This document shows, piece after piece, positions 10,700 through 23,089 of a stretch of 64,000 nt of DNA. Origin of the DNA: Crambe crambe (Eukaryota; Porifera; Demospongiae; Poecilosclerida; Crambeidae); the NCBI GenBank assembly GCA_963924555.1, contig OZ004590.1, forward strand, positions 124,001 to 188,000, written 5' to 3'. Within the stretch, counting starts at the first letter, position 1. The number at the start of each line of letters is the position of its first letter. The position numbers and the translations under genes are program-made. The notes under the pieces were generated by a model that ran no database searches, was not told the origin of the DNA, and worked only from the letters and a program-made list of their open reading frames with translations.

Positions 10700-12708
10700 G
10701 CTCTAACCATAGATACGCGTCATAATTATATCACATCATGGCTTGACGTGACGTAGATTAATTTGTACCTGACCCTTGACCCACATTGTTGTATCAATCA
10801 CTGCTAGCTCCCTACCTCTACCGTGTCTCCTTCGGGGAACCCATAGTTAGGAGAGGATTGCAAGATTGCAGTGTAAGTTGTGAGGATTGCAAGTCGGTTG
10901 TCCAATGAGAGATGCAAAACTTGAGGCTGTTCCTCAATAGATGCAGTTGTGCTTTACATTTGGACAACAGACTTGTAGATGAGACGTGGTGTAACGTAAT
11001 GCCAAGTTGTGTGTTGCAGGACCTTGTAAACTAGTGGCACAGATCACATACAGTATTTCGTGACATGTCTGCTTCTTCCTCTGGGTTGGCTATGCCACTA
11101 TTATTATTATAGCTAATTTGAGCCCGACCTTTAACCCTAATCTCGATGCTAAGTAAGTTTATCCCCCTTGCAGGCAAGCCAGCTTAAGGACTGAACAGTT
11201 TGGTTTGAACTGGAGCGCTACCAGCTACTATGATATTTTTATGTCTCTTTCTGGTGAGGATTGTATGGACTATAGATTCCATATCATTAATTAATTAATT
11301 AATTAGTGTGTGGAATGCTGTCCAGTGGTACAAGTGGCGTGTAATAAGTGAATTACCCTGACAGTAATCTCAAATTTGATTTTGTTTCCTCTAAATTGGC
11401 AGCGACAGCATTGGCAGACGTAGCCTTTCTTTTAATAGACACCAGGTTTGAATGAAACTGTTGGAGCTAGGACACGGGTCTGAAATGAGGCAAAGAAATA
11501 GGTTAGAGACCAGACAGGCAAGGTGTCTGCCAATGCTGTCACTGCCAATCTTAAGGCTTATTGTGTCTCATCACCTTTATTACCGTCACCTACTAAAGTA
11601 TAAGCCCATTATGTTAATAAAGTTCTTGCCTATATCACATAATTCATGGTGGTAAATATCTCTTTACAAACTTGATGGATGAGTAAATGAGGCTAAGATT
11701 TAAATGTGAGTTTCTACGTGTAAGTGGCAGGCAGCTGCACACATAGAAAAACTGTAATGCCTACCTCAAAGTACTTGTATATAACTATTAAGCCTTGTAG
11801 AAACTGATAGCTGATTTGTGCTTTGCTGTTGAGTTATGTAAGTGGCAGGCAGCTGCATGCAAGTACTTACCACAAAGCACTACAATCCTACAAAGTGATG
11901 TAGAAATCAATCAAGCAATTACTGTATGTAGCCATGGGCTTTTTGGTAGATATAATATTGCTAAAGCACCATAGGCATTTCGGTTGAGCGTAATAGGGCA
12001 GGGGTTATGGCATTATATAATAGGCATACCCACAGACTAAGAATGATTATTATTATTATATTTTGGCATGCCACAACCTTCACTATTAAAATTGACATAG
12101 TGACATAGTTACAACAAGCCTTCTACTCCGGTGGCATGGATGCTGGCTATGCAAGATTACATTGGTGGTTGCTGTCACCATTACCGTCACTTTCTAAACT
12201 TTACCATCTCATGTTGTTGGCTAATCACAGAAATGGCATAGTAGAGTGAAGGTCAGCACACTAGCAACTAGCAACCTCAACAGCTCGTCAACAGGTGGTT
12301 GACTGTTCCCTTGAGGTCAGCCTCACTCCAATGCTGTTGATAAGACAGTGCTTTGACTATGAATAGTGCTTTGACAGTGTTGATGCTGTTGATAAGACAG
12401 TGCTTTGACTAGAAGCCTCAGTGATAACTGACCAGTGTGCTGATTTCTAGCAAATTGTGTGGATAGTAAACTTATGCCAGTATACTTGTTCAATACCACT
12501 CTGATGGGGCTATGTCACCCATTATAATTATGGGCTTGAGGTAGGTAACCTGCAGGTGGAGCAAACCCACCAGCATGGATCCCAAGCCACACCACATGGG
12601 ATATCCAAGAGTAGACATGTTTACCATCTTGCCTACAATATCATGTTGTTGGCTAAATGGCCATCCTCAGCACACTAGCTTCTAACCTAAACAGCTGGTC
12701 AGCAGGTA
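10700..12708. repeat. Spacer repeat, copy 2, with an inverted segment
   Basis: 10740-11790 is collinear with 4570-5610. From about 11810 to 12708 the sequence is the reverse complement of about 6900-6030, so this copy switches orientation. No gene seen. It ends at the target duplication of the MULE. Confidence 0.7.
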
Positions 12709-12898
12709 TATAGTTTGGGGTGTCTTTATTCGGTGGAATGGAACGGTGGAATGGAACGGTGGAACGGTGGAATGGAATGGAATGGAATGTTAAATTGAGC
12801 ATGCGCAATAGTCCTAAGCTATATTAGCACGTGTGTACTGTGAGCGTCAAGGTAGATCAAGATATATCTCTTCTAATCTGTTAGTCAAGTTCATCATT

Positions 12899-15800
12899 AT
12901 GGCAGAAGGGACCCCTAACTGTCCCATAGTAATAACTGATTCACCCATGAAAGTAATGGATGGACAGCAATACCGGTTAGTGTCAACGTAGCTTAGCTCT
13001 TTCGATGTGCTATTCACATCATGTACGTATTCTTACAGGTATATGGTTGAGTGTTTGGAGTCTGAGGCTGATGATTTGATTTCAGGTAAAAGTGCCTGAG
13101 CTGTCCAGCTCTTAATGTAGTATTAAAGCTACCCTCAGGCGGGAAGGACAGTCTGAGTTTATAGCTACATGTAATCAGTATGTACTGTAGTAGTTTGTAC
13201 TAGCTAACTGGATTGCTCTTAATTTTTTCCACTAGCAAGCATGTATACTGTGTTTATTGAGGTTTGCTTGCCACAAGCACTGTTGATTGAGGGCCCTGAG
13301 CCCTCATAAATCTATCAATGCATACAGGAGATTGCAGAATGATTGAAAGTTCACTGCCTTCATTATATGAACTTAAGAAACTGTTACTACTGCAATCTCC
13401 TGTACTTGGTACTACTCTTAATTGTGGAATCTGGATCCCCCCCCCCCAGATATTGATGATGATGTGGATGAATCCTGTGATGAGATTGAACTGTAAGTTT
13501 ATATCCCAACCTTGTGGTATATTGTCTTCATAATTATATGAATGTGACAGCAGTAATGATAGCACTGCTGTGGAGCTAGAACTAATTGCTGGTCACTGGT
13601 TATTTTCAGACCATTTCTTGACAAATTTCAGTACTACCGAATATCTGACCAATCAATTAATCACACCATTATGTGGTGTAGTATATGTATGCAGTAAGTA
13701 GTATTATAACTACAGTAGTTTGCAGAACAGTTGTCATGCATAAGCAGCGCTCTAGTGGCTATGAACAATAGGGCTATGATTGTTTCCAAGTCACAAATAC
13801 TTCAAGGCCACCACCTATTCCTGCCTGATGCATGACAATTGTTCTGCATATCAAGGGGAAACTGTGGCTACTTCAAAGGCATCTCTGGTAGCTATGTACG
13901 TAAACATTACCAGAAGATAGTTGGTTTATCACCTTTGCTTTCAGGCTCAAGTTATGTTTTCACACTACTTGTGTTACATATCGCAATTGGCAGACCAGAC
14001 TTTCAATCGCTATTTTTAACACTTTCAGCAATTCAATTGGAGTACCTCTCTATGAAGAACCAGTTTCCAAATATTCATCTATGGACATTATGAATATCTT
14101 GCTGAATCCAGACATTAATCATCAAAGGATAGCCAGGAAACGACCCCTCGTAGTAAAGAAGAATTCTTCGTTTGTGATTGACATTACCAATCTAGCCCAT
14201 TATGATGATGTAAAGAAAGACATGTATGGGAAATGGAACCATAGTGGGTCTCACTTGGATGTGTTTAAGTGTTCTTACGAGCAGGATAAGGTTATTATTG
14301 ATAAAGCTGCTCCTGGGGCAAAAGGTGATAATGTGTACTATTTGCGACGTTTGCACAGTGTGCATCCCTCTAATAGTGAATTTCGAAGGCTAATTGCATA
14401 TATATTTGGTAAGTATTCTCTGTACTGTATTAGGCTCTTGTACTAATAGCAACAGGTCTTGGCAGTATCAATCAGTTTGTTCTTCAATTATATTGTGGTC
14501 TGCCATAGTTATGTAATTATAAGTAAGCTATTGTTACAGACAGTATTAAAATTAATTATCCCTCCCCTTTTGGTGATTATGCTAACTAGTACTAGTACTA
14601 CACTATAACTCTGTAGCCCTTGGTCATATGAGTGTACTTTCTAACCAAACTCAGATCACAAAAAATGTCCTCACCGACTTTGCTTTGTTGTCTACTACAT
14701 GCCAACTGATTTTGAACCAAATGTTTTACCCCATGGGAACAGTAAATCTGACCGACCATTTTTCCCAACTTTGCCCAGTACTATGATGAAGATAAAGGAA
14801 GAGTGCAATGTTTACGGCCCAAAGAAAGTAGTTTGTGACATTTCTTCTGATTTGGGAGGGATTATCAATGCAAGTGATTCGTGTGAACTTTCTCGTAGTG
14901 AACAGCAGGTTTCTCAGGCAAAAAGGAGATTAAAGAAAAAACAATGTGCTATGGAAGTTGGTGGTAATGTATCTGTTGATGATGAACTGTCGGTTGTGAT
15001 GCACAAGGCATTTATGGAAGATGAGTCCAAACAGTTTATACGTGATGTGAAAGCTCTCCGAGAGCCTGCAGTAGTAGTTGCTTGTGATTATCAGCTGAAT
15101 GACCTGGTTCATTTTTGTACAAGTGACAAATTTGGTGTGATGACTATAGACCCAACTTTCACTTTAGGAGATTTTGACGTAACGATAATTACCTATCGCC
15201 ATTTAATGTTAGAGTGCAGACGTTCTGGAACTCCCCCTGCATTAATTGGGCCAGTCCTTATTCACTACAGAAAATCCTTTTCTTCATACTTATTTTTTGC
15301 TTCCACATTGGTTGGTCTTCAGCCATCTCTATCTAATGTGCGATGTTTCGGTACTGATGGAGAAACTGCCCTTTATGAAGCTTTTAAACACACTTGTCCT
15401 GCAAGTATTCACTTGATATGCTGTATTCATGTACGGCGTAACATTATATCAAAACTTACCGATTTGGGAATCAAGGAGTGTTACAGGCGTGTTATAATTG
15501 AGGACATTTTTGGCAAGAAAGAAGGCACTCATATGCATGAAGGTTTGATTGATGCTGCCAATAGTAAAGAATATGAAAATGGTTTGAAGATTTTGCAAAA
15601 GAAGTGGAAGAATATGATGCCAGGAGATTCTATACAGTCTTTCAATGAATGGTTTCTACAGTATAAAAGCCGGACGATTGAGATGACCCTTTTAAAAGAA
15701 GTGAGGATTAAGGCTGGCTTGGGAGATCCACCTTCAACATTTAGTACCAATGCTAGTGAAAGTATGAATGCAATGCTGAAGAATAAAGTTAATTATAAAA

Positions 15801-17277
15801 AGAACGAACTCCCTGCCTTTCTTGATAAACTCAAAGAAGTAATTGGTGACCAAGAGAAAGAAATTGAGCGAGCTTTGATTGACAGGGGGAAATATAGATT
15901 GTGCAGTGATTTTAAATCCTATCAGCAGGATGAGTCAAAGTGGTTCTTAAACATGTCACAAACCCAGAAAGAAAGGGTAGTAAAGAAATTCATGTCTGAT
16001 ACGTTTTCTATTTGCTCACAAAAGAGTGTAAATCGGACACTCTTTCCCATCACTGATAACGTGGTAGTCAAAGCACCTGCTGCCATTCCGTCTAGGGATG
16101 TTTTATCTGTCAGACTGGACGAAAAGATTAATATTTCAAGTATTATACTTGCTGGTATTGAAAGAAAGGCCATTGAACTTTTGAACGAAGCAGATTCTAT
16201 TTCACGTGCACCTGGTTGTGACAAGAAGTCATGTATGGTAAAGAGTTTCTCAAGTAGTAAACCACACTTGGTCATGGCAAAAAACACTGGCCAGTATTCT
16301 TGTGATAATCATTGCCCTAATTGGAGATCTTTGAAAATATGTTCTCACTCTGTAGCAGCTGCTGAGTTTAATGGCGAGTTGAAGAAATTTGTGGCATATG
16401 TTTCCAAGTGTAATCCAAAACCCAACATATCAAAGCTTGCTACTACGCACATGCCAGTTAGAAGAGGGAGGAAGGGTGGTGTAGCTCCTTCCAAGAAAAA
16501 GAAAAGGGTCAAAGCTTCATCAAGGACGAGTTTTTCTGATGTTTTAAACGATTATGATCCTTTAGAAGGAACTAGCTCTGACCATTTGTTACCTGCTGAA
16601 GAAGATATTCCGGCTGATTCCCACTATTGCTTCCTAGGAGTGAAACGTGTGTTGGCTTTGGATATGCACAAGTTACAGGTCCGCATGGTGGATTCATCAC
16701 TCATATAGCTGAACCGTATCCTGCCAATGCGAATTTATCTCTACCACCACCTCTAATATCTTATTCATCCCCTTCACATCCTTCAATTCAAATACCGTCA
16801 TCCCCTTCACAGCCTTCAATTCAAATACTGCCACCTTCAATACCACAGCCTTCAGTCCATTCACTGTCACCTACAACACCACAGCCTTCAGTCCATTCAC
16901 TGTCACCTACAACACCACAGCCTTCAGTCCCTTCAACACCACAGCCCTCAAGCCTACGGCACACCAGCCCATTTATTTTAATGTTTTTGAGTGGGAATAT
17001 TCGAGTTTGCAGAGGTTGTAGACAGAAGTATGTCAGGCCTCTATTGCCTCCACACGACATCTGCATCAAGCACCAAGAGTGGCAGGAATTTACTCCAGTG
17101 AGGTGTTCACAACCAATTACTCGATATGGTAATCTATATTACCATTGTAATGTCTCCTGCGTTCAAGCAAGATGTCCATACTTTCAACCTCACATGCTCC
17201 ATATTACACCAAACATTTTAATGCAACTAATGCCATCGCATACAAAATTGCTTACTGAAAAAAAATTTATTGTTTAA
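12899..17277 (+). CDS. MULE transposase with SWIM zinc finger and C-terminal Cys/His domain
   Basis: Spliced. Exons 12899-12975 (ATG, MAEGTPNCPIV), 13039-13085, 13450-13492, 13551-13591 and 13856-13887, a tentative one near 13946, then 14029-14408 and 14655 onward. Phases agree except at the tentative exon. Numbering from ATG 14699, the DDE triad looks like D151 (MTIDPTF), D220 (FGTDGE, followed by the CCIHVRRN helix) and E354 (NASESMNAML). A SWIM-type finger follows at C535, C539, C548 and H550. The first long frame stops at 16708. A Pro/Ser/Thr-rich repeat and a finger-like domain (GNIRVCRGC, LPPHDICIKH, YYHCNVSCVQ) continue in the next frame to 17277. The switch between 16620 and 16690 is either an unrecognised splice or a one-base shift. 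It would cut DNA at the element's terminal repeats. Confidence 0.85.
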
Positions 17278-17329
17278 GTTATTGGATTATTATCATTGTG
17301 CATGTGCAGCTTTAACATTATTATAGCTA

Positions 17330-17492
17330 CAGGGGTTTTCAGGTTGGTTGACAAAATTTGCCGACTGTGCAGAATTAAATTCATGCTCGCAAAATTTAAG
17401 ATCATTGCATTTATATGACAGTATATTGTGCTCGCTTGAATTTATCTTGCACATGTGCAAATTCTACTGGTCAACCAACCTGAAAACCCCTG
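17330..17492. mobile_element. MITE, CAGGGG termini, TA-flanked
   Basis: Inverted termini start CAGGGGTTTTCAGGTTGG and pair over about 30 bp with the right end near 17455-17492. TA at 17328-17329 and 17493-17494. No coding. The end sequence and TA target suggest a Tc1/pogo-type master. It lies downstream of the MULE transposase inside the MULE. Confidence 0.72.
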
Positions 17493-17494
17493 TA

Positions 17495-17749
17495 CTGCGG
17501 TTTTATGGAATCTTGCAAAATGCTGAGTGCGCATGCTCAACTTTGAGCCTCGAAAATCTCACTGGAGAAGGTGAATGGCATGCTAATAGGTTAGAACTAT
17601 ACTAGAACAGTCATTAGCTAGCTCTTCAGAGCTCACTTCTCTAAAGTTCTTTCCAAATCTGAGTGCAATTTCAAATTTTTAAGTTGTGCGCATTTGTAGT
17701 AGTCGGTTTACGGATGACACCTGACGATTAATTTTCCATAAAACCGCTG
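17495..17749. mobile_element. MITE, CTGCGGTTTTATGGAA termini, TA-flanked
   Basis: The left end CTGCGGTTTTATGGAATC pairs with the right end TTCCATAAAACCGCTG. TA lies on each side (17493-17494, 17750-17751). Same family as 7489-7644. Directly abuts the preceding MITE and shares its TA. Confidence 0.55.
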
Positions 17750-18083
17750 TATCTGTCTGCAGCCTGAAACAGCTTTACCTCTGCATTAATTTTGTTTAAA
17801 AAATGTACAGGCTGATAGAATGTGTATTACTATTGCAGCGTTCAAACAAGATGTCCGTACTTTTGACCTTTTTTGATTTACTTCGCTACTTTCGCTACTG
17901 TATTTGCATGAGGGTGTGGTGAAAATGAGAATATAGGTCTATACTAATAGCTATAGTGTTAGTGCATAGATAGAAGGCATCAATAGTGGTGTCTTGACTA
18001 TATTATAGCCCATTCCATTCCATTCCATTCCACCGTTCCATTCCACTGTTCCATTTCACCGAATAAAGACACCCTATAGTTTG

Positions 18084-19314
18084 GTTGACTATTTCCATCA
18101 TTCTTGAGGCTAGTTCTAGATACTTTTAGAAGCCCCCAGGGTTGGGTAATCAATTGATAACTGACCAGTGTTTTGATACTACAACAACTAAAGCAAGCAT
18201 TCCTCTCTAGAAGGCTATGCCAGTATACTTGGTTTGGAGTGTATGGAAATGTGAATGAACAAGTCTGTAGTATCTTAATCTGGGAACAGATAAACTGACA
18301 GAATAACACAGAGAGAGGAATTGATATGGTAACTGCTAGCTGTCAGAAAAGGGAGGGGGCTTGGCCACTTTAGTGGACTGAATGGCGAATCAAAACCAAC
18401 TTTACTCTCTGGGGTTAATGTTATCTGAACCGAGCTTAGACTAACACCTGGCTCAAGGTCAAAGGTATCCTGATTCGTAATAGTCTTAGAAAGGTGTAGA
18501 TGCAATATGGGTAGCCAATAGCATATCACTCCCCAAAGGGTGTTTAATGCCACTCAGACGGGGCCCATTGTATTTGAATAGCCACGTGAATATCGAAATC
18601 CCATTCAAGCACCTTTTTCACCGGCTGACAGGACTAATCTTTGACGTGAATTTTAATACACCTCGTGGGTGAAGTAGTTTGGTAATTATGGGTGTGATTA
18701 TTGAAATTCGGGGAACCCATAGTGAGGATGAGATTTTGAGGGCTAGTAAACTTGAGCTCTACATTTGGACAACCAAAGACTGACCTGTGGGGCATCGTTA
18801 TAATTATGAGCTAGAGTAAAAATGGAATTAATATGTGGCCTGAATATGGGCTTTAGGTAGGTAACCTGCAGGTGGAGCAAACCCACCAGCATGGATCCCA
18901 AGCCAGGATAAAGTTCTTACTATATCTGTGTTGTTGGCTAATCACAGAAATGGCCATCCTAGGCGTCCTGGCAGTGAAGGTCAGCACACTAGGACCCCAA
19001 CAGCTCATCGACAGGTGGTTGACTGTTCCCATGAGGTCAACATAGTGTTGATGCTCTTGATAAGACAGTGCTTTGACTACAAGCCGCAGGGTTGGGATAA
19101 CTCTCTAGAAGGCTATGCCAGTATACTTGGTTTGCGGTGTATGGAAATATGACTGATATTGCTTTAGTGGCAAATGAAAACCACCTCTATGGCACTTTAC
19201 TCTCTCGGGTTAACCTAATAATTCTTTGACGTGAATTTTAATACACCTCGTGGTGAAGTAGTTTTTATTGTGCTTTACATTTGGACAACCTAGCCCTAGA
19301 CCTGTGGTAACCAC
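18084..19314. repeat. Spacer repeat resumed after the MULE
   Basis: Continues the inverted spacer (18084-18460 matches the reverse complement of about 6030-5690), then mixed spacer pieces including CACCTGCAGGTTACC-type sequence near 18855. No gene seen. Confidence 0.6.
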
Positions 19315-19408
19315 TACTGTCTTTTTCCAAGTTCTTGAACTTTTTGACGTCATGACACGAGTCTTAGTGTTTGCGCATGCGCTTATATTTGAAAAATTTA
19401 GCGGAATA

Positions 19409-20397
19409 ATGGCCTCGAGTTCCTGTGAGCATAGTCGTTCTTCCCCATACAGTGAAGATATCAGGTGGCGTATCATTTGGCAAAAGCTTGCACTAGATCA
19501 TAAATGTCCAGAAATAGCTCAAAATCTGAATATAGATATCTCTACTGTCAAAAGGATCCTACAAAAGTTTGAAATGACTGGAAATGTGACTAAAAAGAAC
19601 TATCCAACAGATAGAGCAAGTAGAAAAATCACTGAACCTGTGCAGTACTTTATTCTTCATCTTCTTATGAGAAGGCCAGGGATATATCTTCGAGAGATAA
19701 AAAGTGAAGTTATGGTGAACTTTCAACTACAAATAACAGAAAGTGCTGTGTGCAAATTTCTTCAAAAAATGAAATTTACAAGGCAAAGACTCACTACCTA
19801 TGCAATGCAAAGAGATGATAATCTTCGTCAACAATTTGTACATGATGTTTCCCTTTATAGTAGTGATAATCTATTGTTTATCGATGAAACTGGTGCTGAT
19901 AAGACAGATGCTGTCAGGAGAATTGGATATAGCCTTAGGGGGAATCCAGTGAAAGCACAAAAACTGCTTGTCAAAGGGGAGCATATCTCAGTGATTGCAG
20001 CAATTTCTGCTAAAGGAGTAGAAACAATTAAAATTGTTCGAGGTAGTGTGGATGGAGATGTATTTTATGATTTCGTATGTGAAATCTCCTTTCTAAGGTC
20101 ATGCCATTTAATTCTATAAATAGTAACAGTGTGGTAATAATGGATAACTGTTCAGTCCATCATACCAATGAGGTGGAAGAAGTTCTGAATGACTCAGGTG
20201 TGATAGTACACTTTCTTCCCCCATACTCTCCAGACTACAACCCCATTGAACTTGCTTTTTCAAAAGTAAAGTACATGATAAAAGCTATGGAGTCAGAAAT
20301 GACCACACTTGACATTGACACGATTATATTAACAGCATTTGCTAGTATCACCCAAAGTGATTGCCAGGCATGGATACAAGAATGTAATTTGTACTGA
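19409..20397 (+). CDS. DD34E Tc1/mariner-like transposase, one frame disruption
   Basis: Starts at ATG 19409 (MASSSCEHSRSS). An N-terminal helix-turn-helix (CPEIAQNLNIDISTVKRILQ) precedes a DDE core: D159 in LLFIDETGADK, D in VVIMDNCSVHH (20143) and E in PDYNPIELAF (20248), with 34 residues between the last two. The frame changes near 20080: the first frame ends at 20119, the second begins by 20101. One missing A around GAAATCTCC would restore a family-like ENLLSKVMPF join, so this copy is probably inactive unless spliced. The gene converges on the minus-strand gene with 44 bp between stops. Confidence 0.85.
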
Positions 20398-20441
20398 ATT
20401 GAATCAATTGTGCACTGTCTCATTGGTTATGTATGTATCAG

Positions 20442-21447
20442 TTACTTCAATTTTTTTAAACTACCAAGAATAATTTCTTTTTGTTCATTAAATTCTTCTT
20501 GAGATAACACACCATCAATAAAAAGCTGCTTCAGTGTAGCTAGTTGTCCCAATGATTTCCCACGGACATCTACTGCTTTACCTGGTGAAACACATGTAGC
20601 AATAGGGGTACCAGTGCTATTAGAAATATTTTTCTGGATTTGTGTAGAACGAGTTATACCAGAATCCTGATTATTAGTTATTGCTTTCATTACTGCAGTT
20701 GCAGTATTCATCATAGTCTCTTCAAAAAGATTGCTTTTAGGCTTTTTTTGAGAGTTGATTCCAGTAACTTGAGGAGGAATTTCTTTACTACAATGAATGC
20801 CACTTATAATCATTCGAGACCACAATCGATATTGTACTTCATTCAAGTCAAGTTTGTCCTTATGCATTGTTTGTAGTTCTTCTGCTATCAATTTAACACG
20901 ATCTTCCTTCTCTTCACGCTTTGATTTAGACCCGCCATCGTTAGTAGTCTTCTTCCTTTTAGCCTTGCTGCTAGTTTGATCACAATCTTTTTCCCGTCCC
21001 TCACACCATAATAAGATTTCTTTATCTGGATACTTAGCATGCACTTCATAAAGCATAGATAGATCATCATCACTACAAATCCAACGTTTAGTTTGACCTT
21101 CATAATATCCAATTGCAAGCCAAGTTGATTCAGGAACATCATTTTCAAATTCCTCCATTAGTCTGATCTTGACATCTGTGATGGAGCTGAATCGTCCATT
21201 ATATCTTCTTAGATCTCTGATTATGGCATCACTCTTTCTCGTAGGGTTGATGATTTTTACTCGATAGGAATACTTTGAGGCCTGCAGCTGAATACAAAGT
21301 AGGTACAGTTTTAGCCTGCTCCAGTACCTATCTATGCTCAAATCAGAGACAAACTGGCTTAGTAGTTACCTGCATAGGTGGTTGAGTTACCTGCACAGGT
21401 GGCTGAATTACTCTCACCACCACCCCTCTGCTATGTCCAGCTGCCAT
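20442..21447 (-). CDS. Second transposon gene: PB1-like N-terminus, basic middle, SHOCT-like C-terminus
   Basis: Two exons. Exon 1 is 21447-21370 (ATG, MAAGHSRGVVVRVIQPP); exon 2 is 21281-20442; the 88-bp intron has GTAACT and GCTGCAG ends, phase 0. About 306 aa. The N-terminal ~90 residues of exon 2 (YRVKIINPTRK ... EILLWCEG) suggest a PB1/ubiquitin-like fold. A Lys/Glu/Ser-rich linker follows with a basic KAKRKK. The end (LATLKQLFIDGVLSQEEFNE) looks like a SHOCT helix pair. Fold calls are by eye. The frame is intact while the transposase is not. It lies inside the transposon's terminal repeats, so it is an accessory or captured host gene; DNA or protein tethering is only a guess. Confidence 0.68.
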
Positions 21448-21524
21448 TTTAGAAAGGTCAAAGGTCGAGCATGCGCATTGGGAATTGATCCTAAATTAGT
21501 TCAAGGACTTGGAAAAAGACAGTA

Positions 21525-23089
21525 TCAGTCCTTTCTACAGAGCATGAAATCAGTGTGTGGAATGCTGAGTTGGGGCATCACATACCGTTATAATTAGGAG
21601 CTAGAGCCAAACCGAAATAACGTGGCCTGAACCCATGTCACCCATTAATAATTATGGGCAAACACACCAGCATGGATGGAATATTGGTGACACGATGGAC
21701 GAGTGCAGACCATGTTATTTATATCTGATATTATCACATGGTAAATATTTCTTTGCAGAGTGTTCCATGCTGCAAACTAACTTGATGGATGACTAAATGA
21801 GGCTGCAATGTATGCTACGATAACTAGGGCAATGTACATTTGAGTCACAGAAGATTTAAATGTGAGTTTTGTATGTAAGTGGCAGGCAGCTGTATACATA
21901 GAAAAACTCTGCAAAGTACTTGTACGTGACTATTATGCCTTGAGCCTGCTGCCCAAAAAGGCTGTAGAAACTGATAACTGATTTGTGCTTTGCTGTTGAG
22001 TTATAAAAGTGACCGGCAGCTGCATGCAAGTACTTACCACAAAGCATGTCTAGTGCCTACAATCGATCCTACAAAGCGTATGATGTAGAAATCAATCCAG
22101 CAATTACTGTATGTAGCCAGGGGCATTTTGGTAGATATTATTGCTCTTGCCCAGATTTTTTTAAGGCATGGTAGGCATTTCGGTTGAGCATAATAGGGCA
22201 GGGGTTCTGGAGTTATATAATTGGAGCATATCTCTACATATTGGCATAAATGTGGACCCACAGACTGTTGCTGCAATAAGAATGATTATACAAACTCTGC
22301 TTATTATTCTCAGCTAACATGTATCACCCTGATGAAGGCTAGAGTATTCTGGTCGAAACGTTGGTGGTTTGTTTCATAAGCTAATTTTATGAGAACTAAT
22401 TCTATTGAAGAATGATTATATTTTGGCATGCCACAAATTAAAATTGACATAGTGACATAGTTACAACAAGCCTTCAACTCTAGGGCCTATCACCTTTTGT
22501 TGGCATAGTAGAGTGAAGGTCAGCACACTAGAGACCTCAGATAGTGTTGATGAGCTGTATGCTGTTAATAAGACAGTGCTTTGACTAGAAGCCGCCGGGT
22601 TGGGATAACTGACCAGTGTGCTGCCAACTGATTTCTAGTAAACTGATTCCCTTTTCCCTTTAGAAGGCTATGCCAGTATACTGGGTTTGCAGTATTGGGG
22701 CCCATTGTATTTGAATAGAAAACCTATAATGTGGCATTCAATCACTCTTTGTGAGTAATGCCAAGTTGTGTGTTACAGCACAGGTGGGGCATCGTTATAA
22801 TTATGAGCTAGAGCCAAATCGAAATAATGAACCCATCCGTTATGTCACCCATTATGATTATGGCATTGGGCTTGAGCGTAGGTAACCTGCAGATGGAGTG
22901 AACCCACCAGCATGGATCCCAAACCACACCACCTGGGATATCCAACGAGTAGACGTGGATGGGTTCAGGCCATCTTGTACTATTGGGTACTCCCCTACCA
23001 AGCCTGTCTCTACGATGTCTAAAAGTATTCCAAGCAACGGAATTACACTTTTTACTAGCTTTCTCAAGAGCTAGGTTGTATGTTGCAGT
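21525..23089. repeat. Spacer repeat after the Tc1-like element
   Basis: Collinear with parts of 11680-12600 (TGCTGTTGAGTTATAAAAG, GGCATGCCACAA, CCAGTGTGCTG) plus unique short pieces. No gene seen. The segment 22320-22400 has no match I noticed. Confidence 0.55.

Larger units (their letters stand above)
12718..18074 (+). mobile_element. Autonomous-type MULE (Mutator-like) transposon
   Basis: Terminal inverted repeats begin GGGTGTCTTTATTCGGTG and continue as degenerate GGAATG/GGAACGG repeats for about 70 bp. A 9-bp duplication TATAGTTTG flanks it (12709-12717, 18075-18083), as expected for MULEs. The uninterrupted target (reverse complement) lies at about 6028-6050. It encodes a spliced transposase and carries two MITEs in its 3' part. 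Confidence 0.93.
19317..21522. mobile_element. Two-gene Tc1/mariner-like (IS630 superfamily) transposon
   Basis: 25-bp terminal inverted repeats with one mismatch, starting CTGTCTTTTTCCAAGT, flanked by the TA duplication (19315-19316, 21523-21524). The repeats enclose two convergent genes: a DD34E transposase on plus and an unrelated spliced gene on minus. Confidence 0.92.

Noticed and set aside
14930-15112. Minus-strand frames within the MULE transposase and the helicase
   Set aside because: Shadows of strongly supported plus-strand coding sequence.
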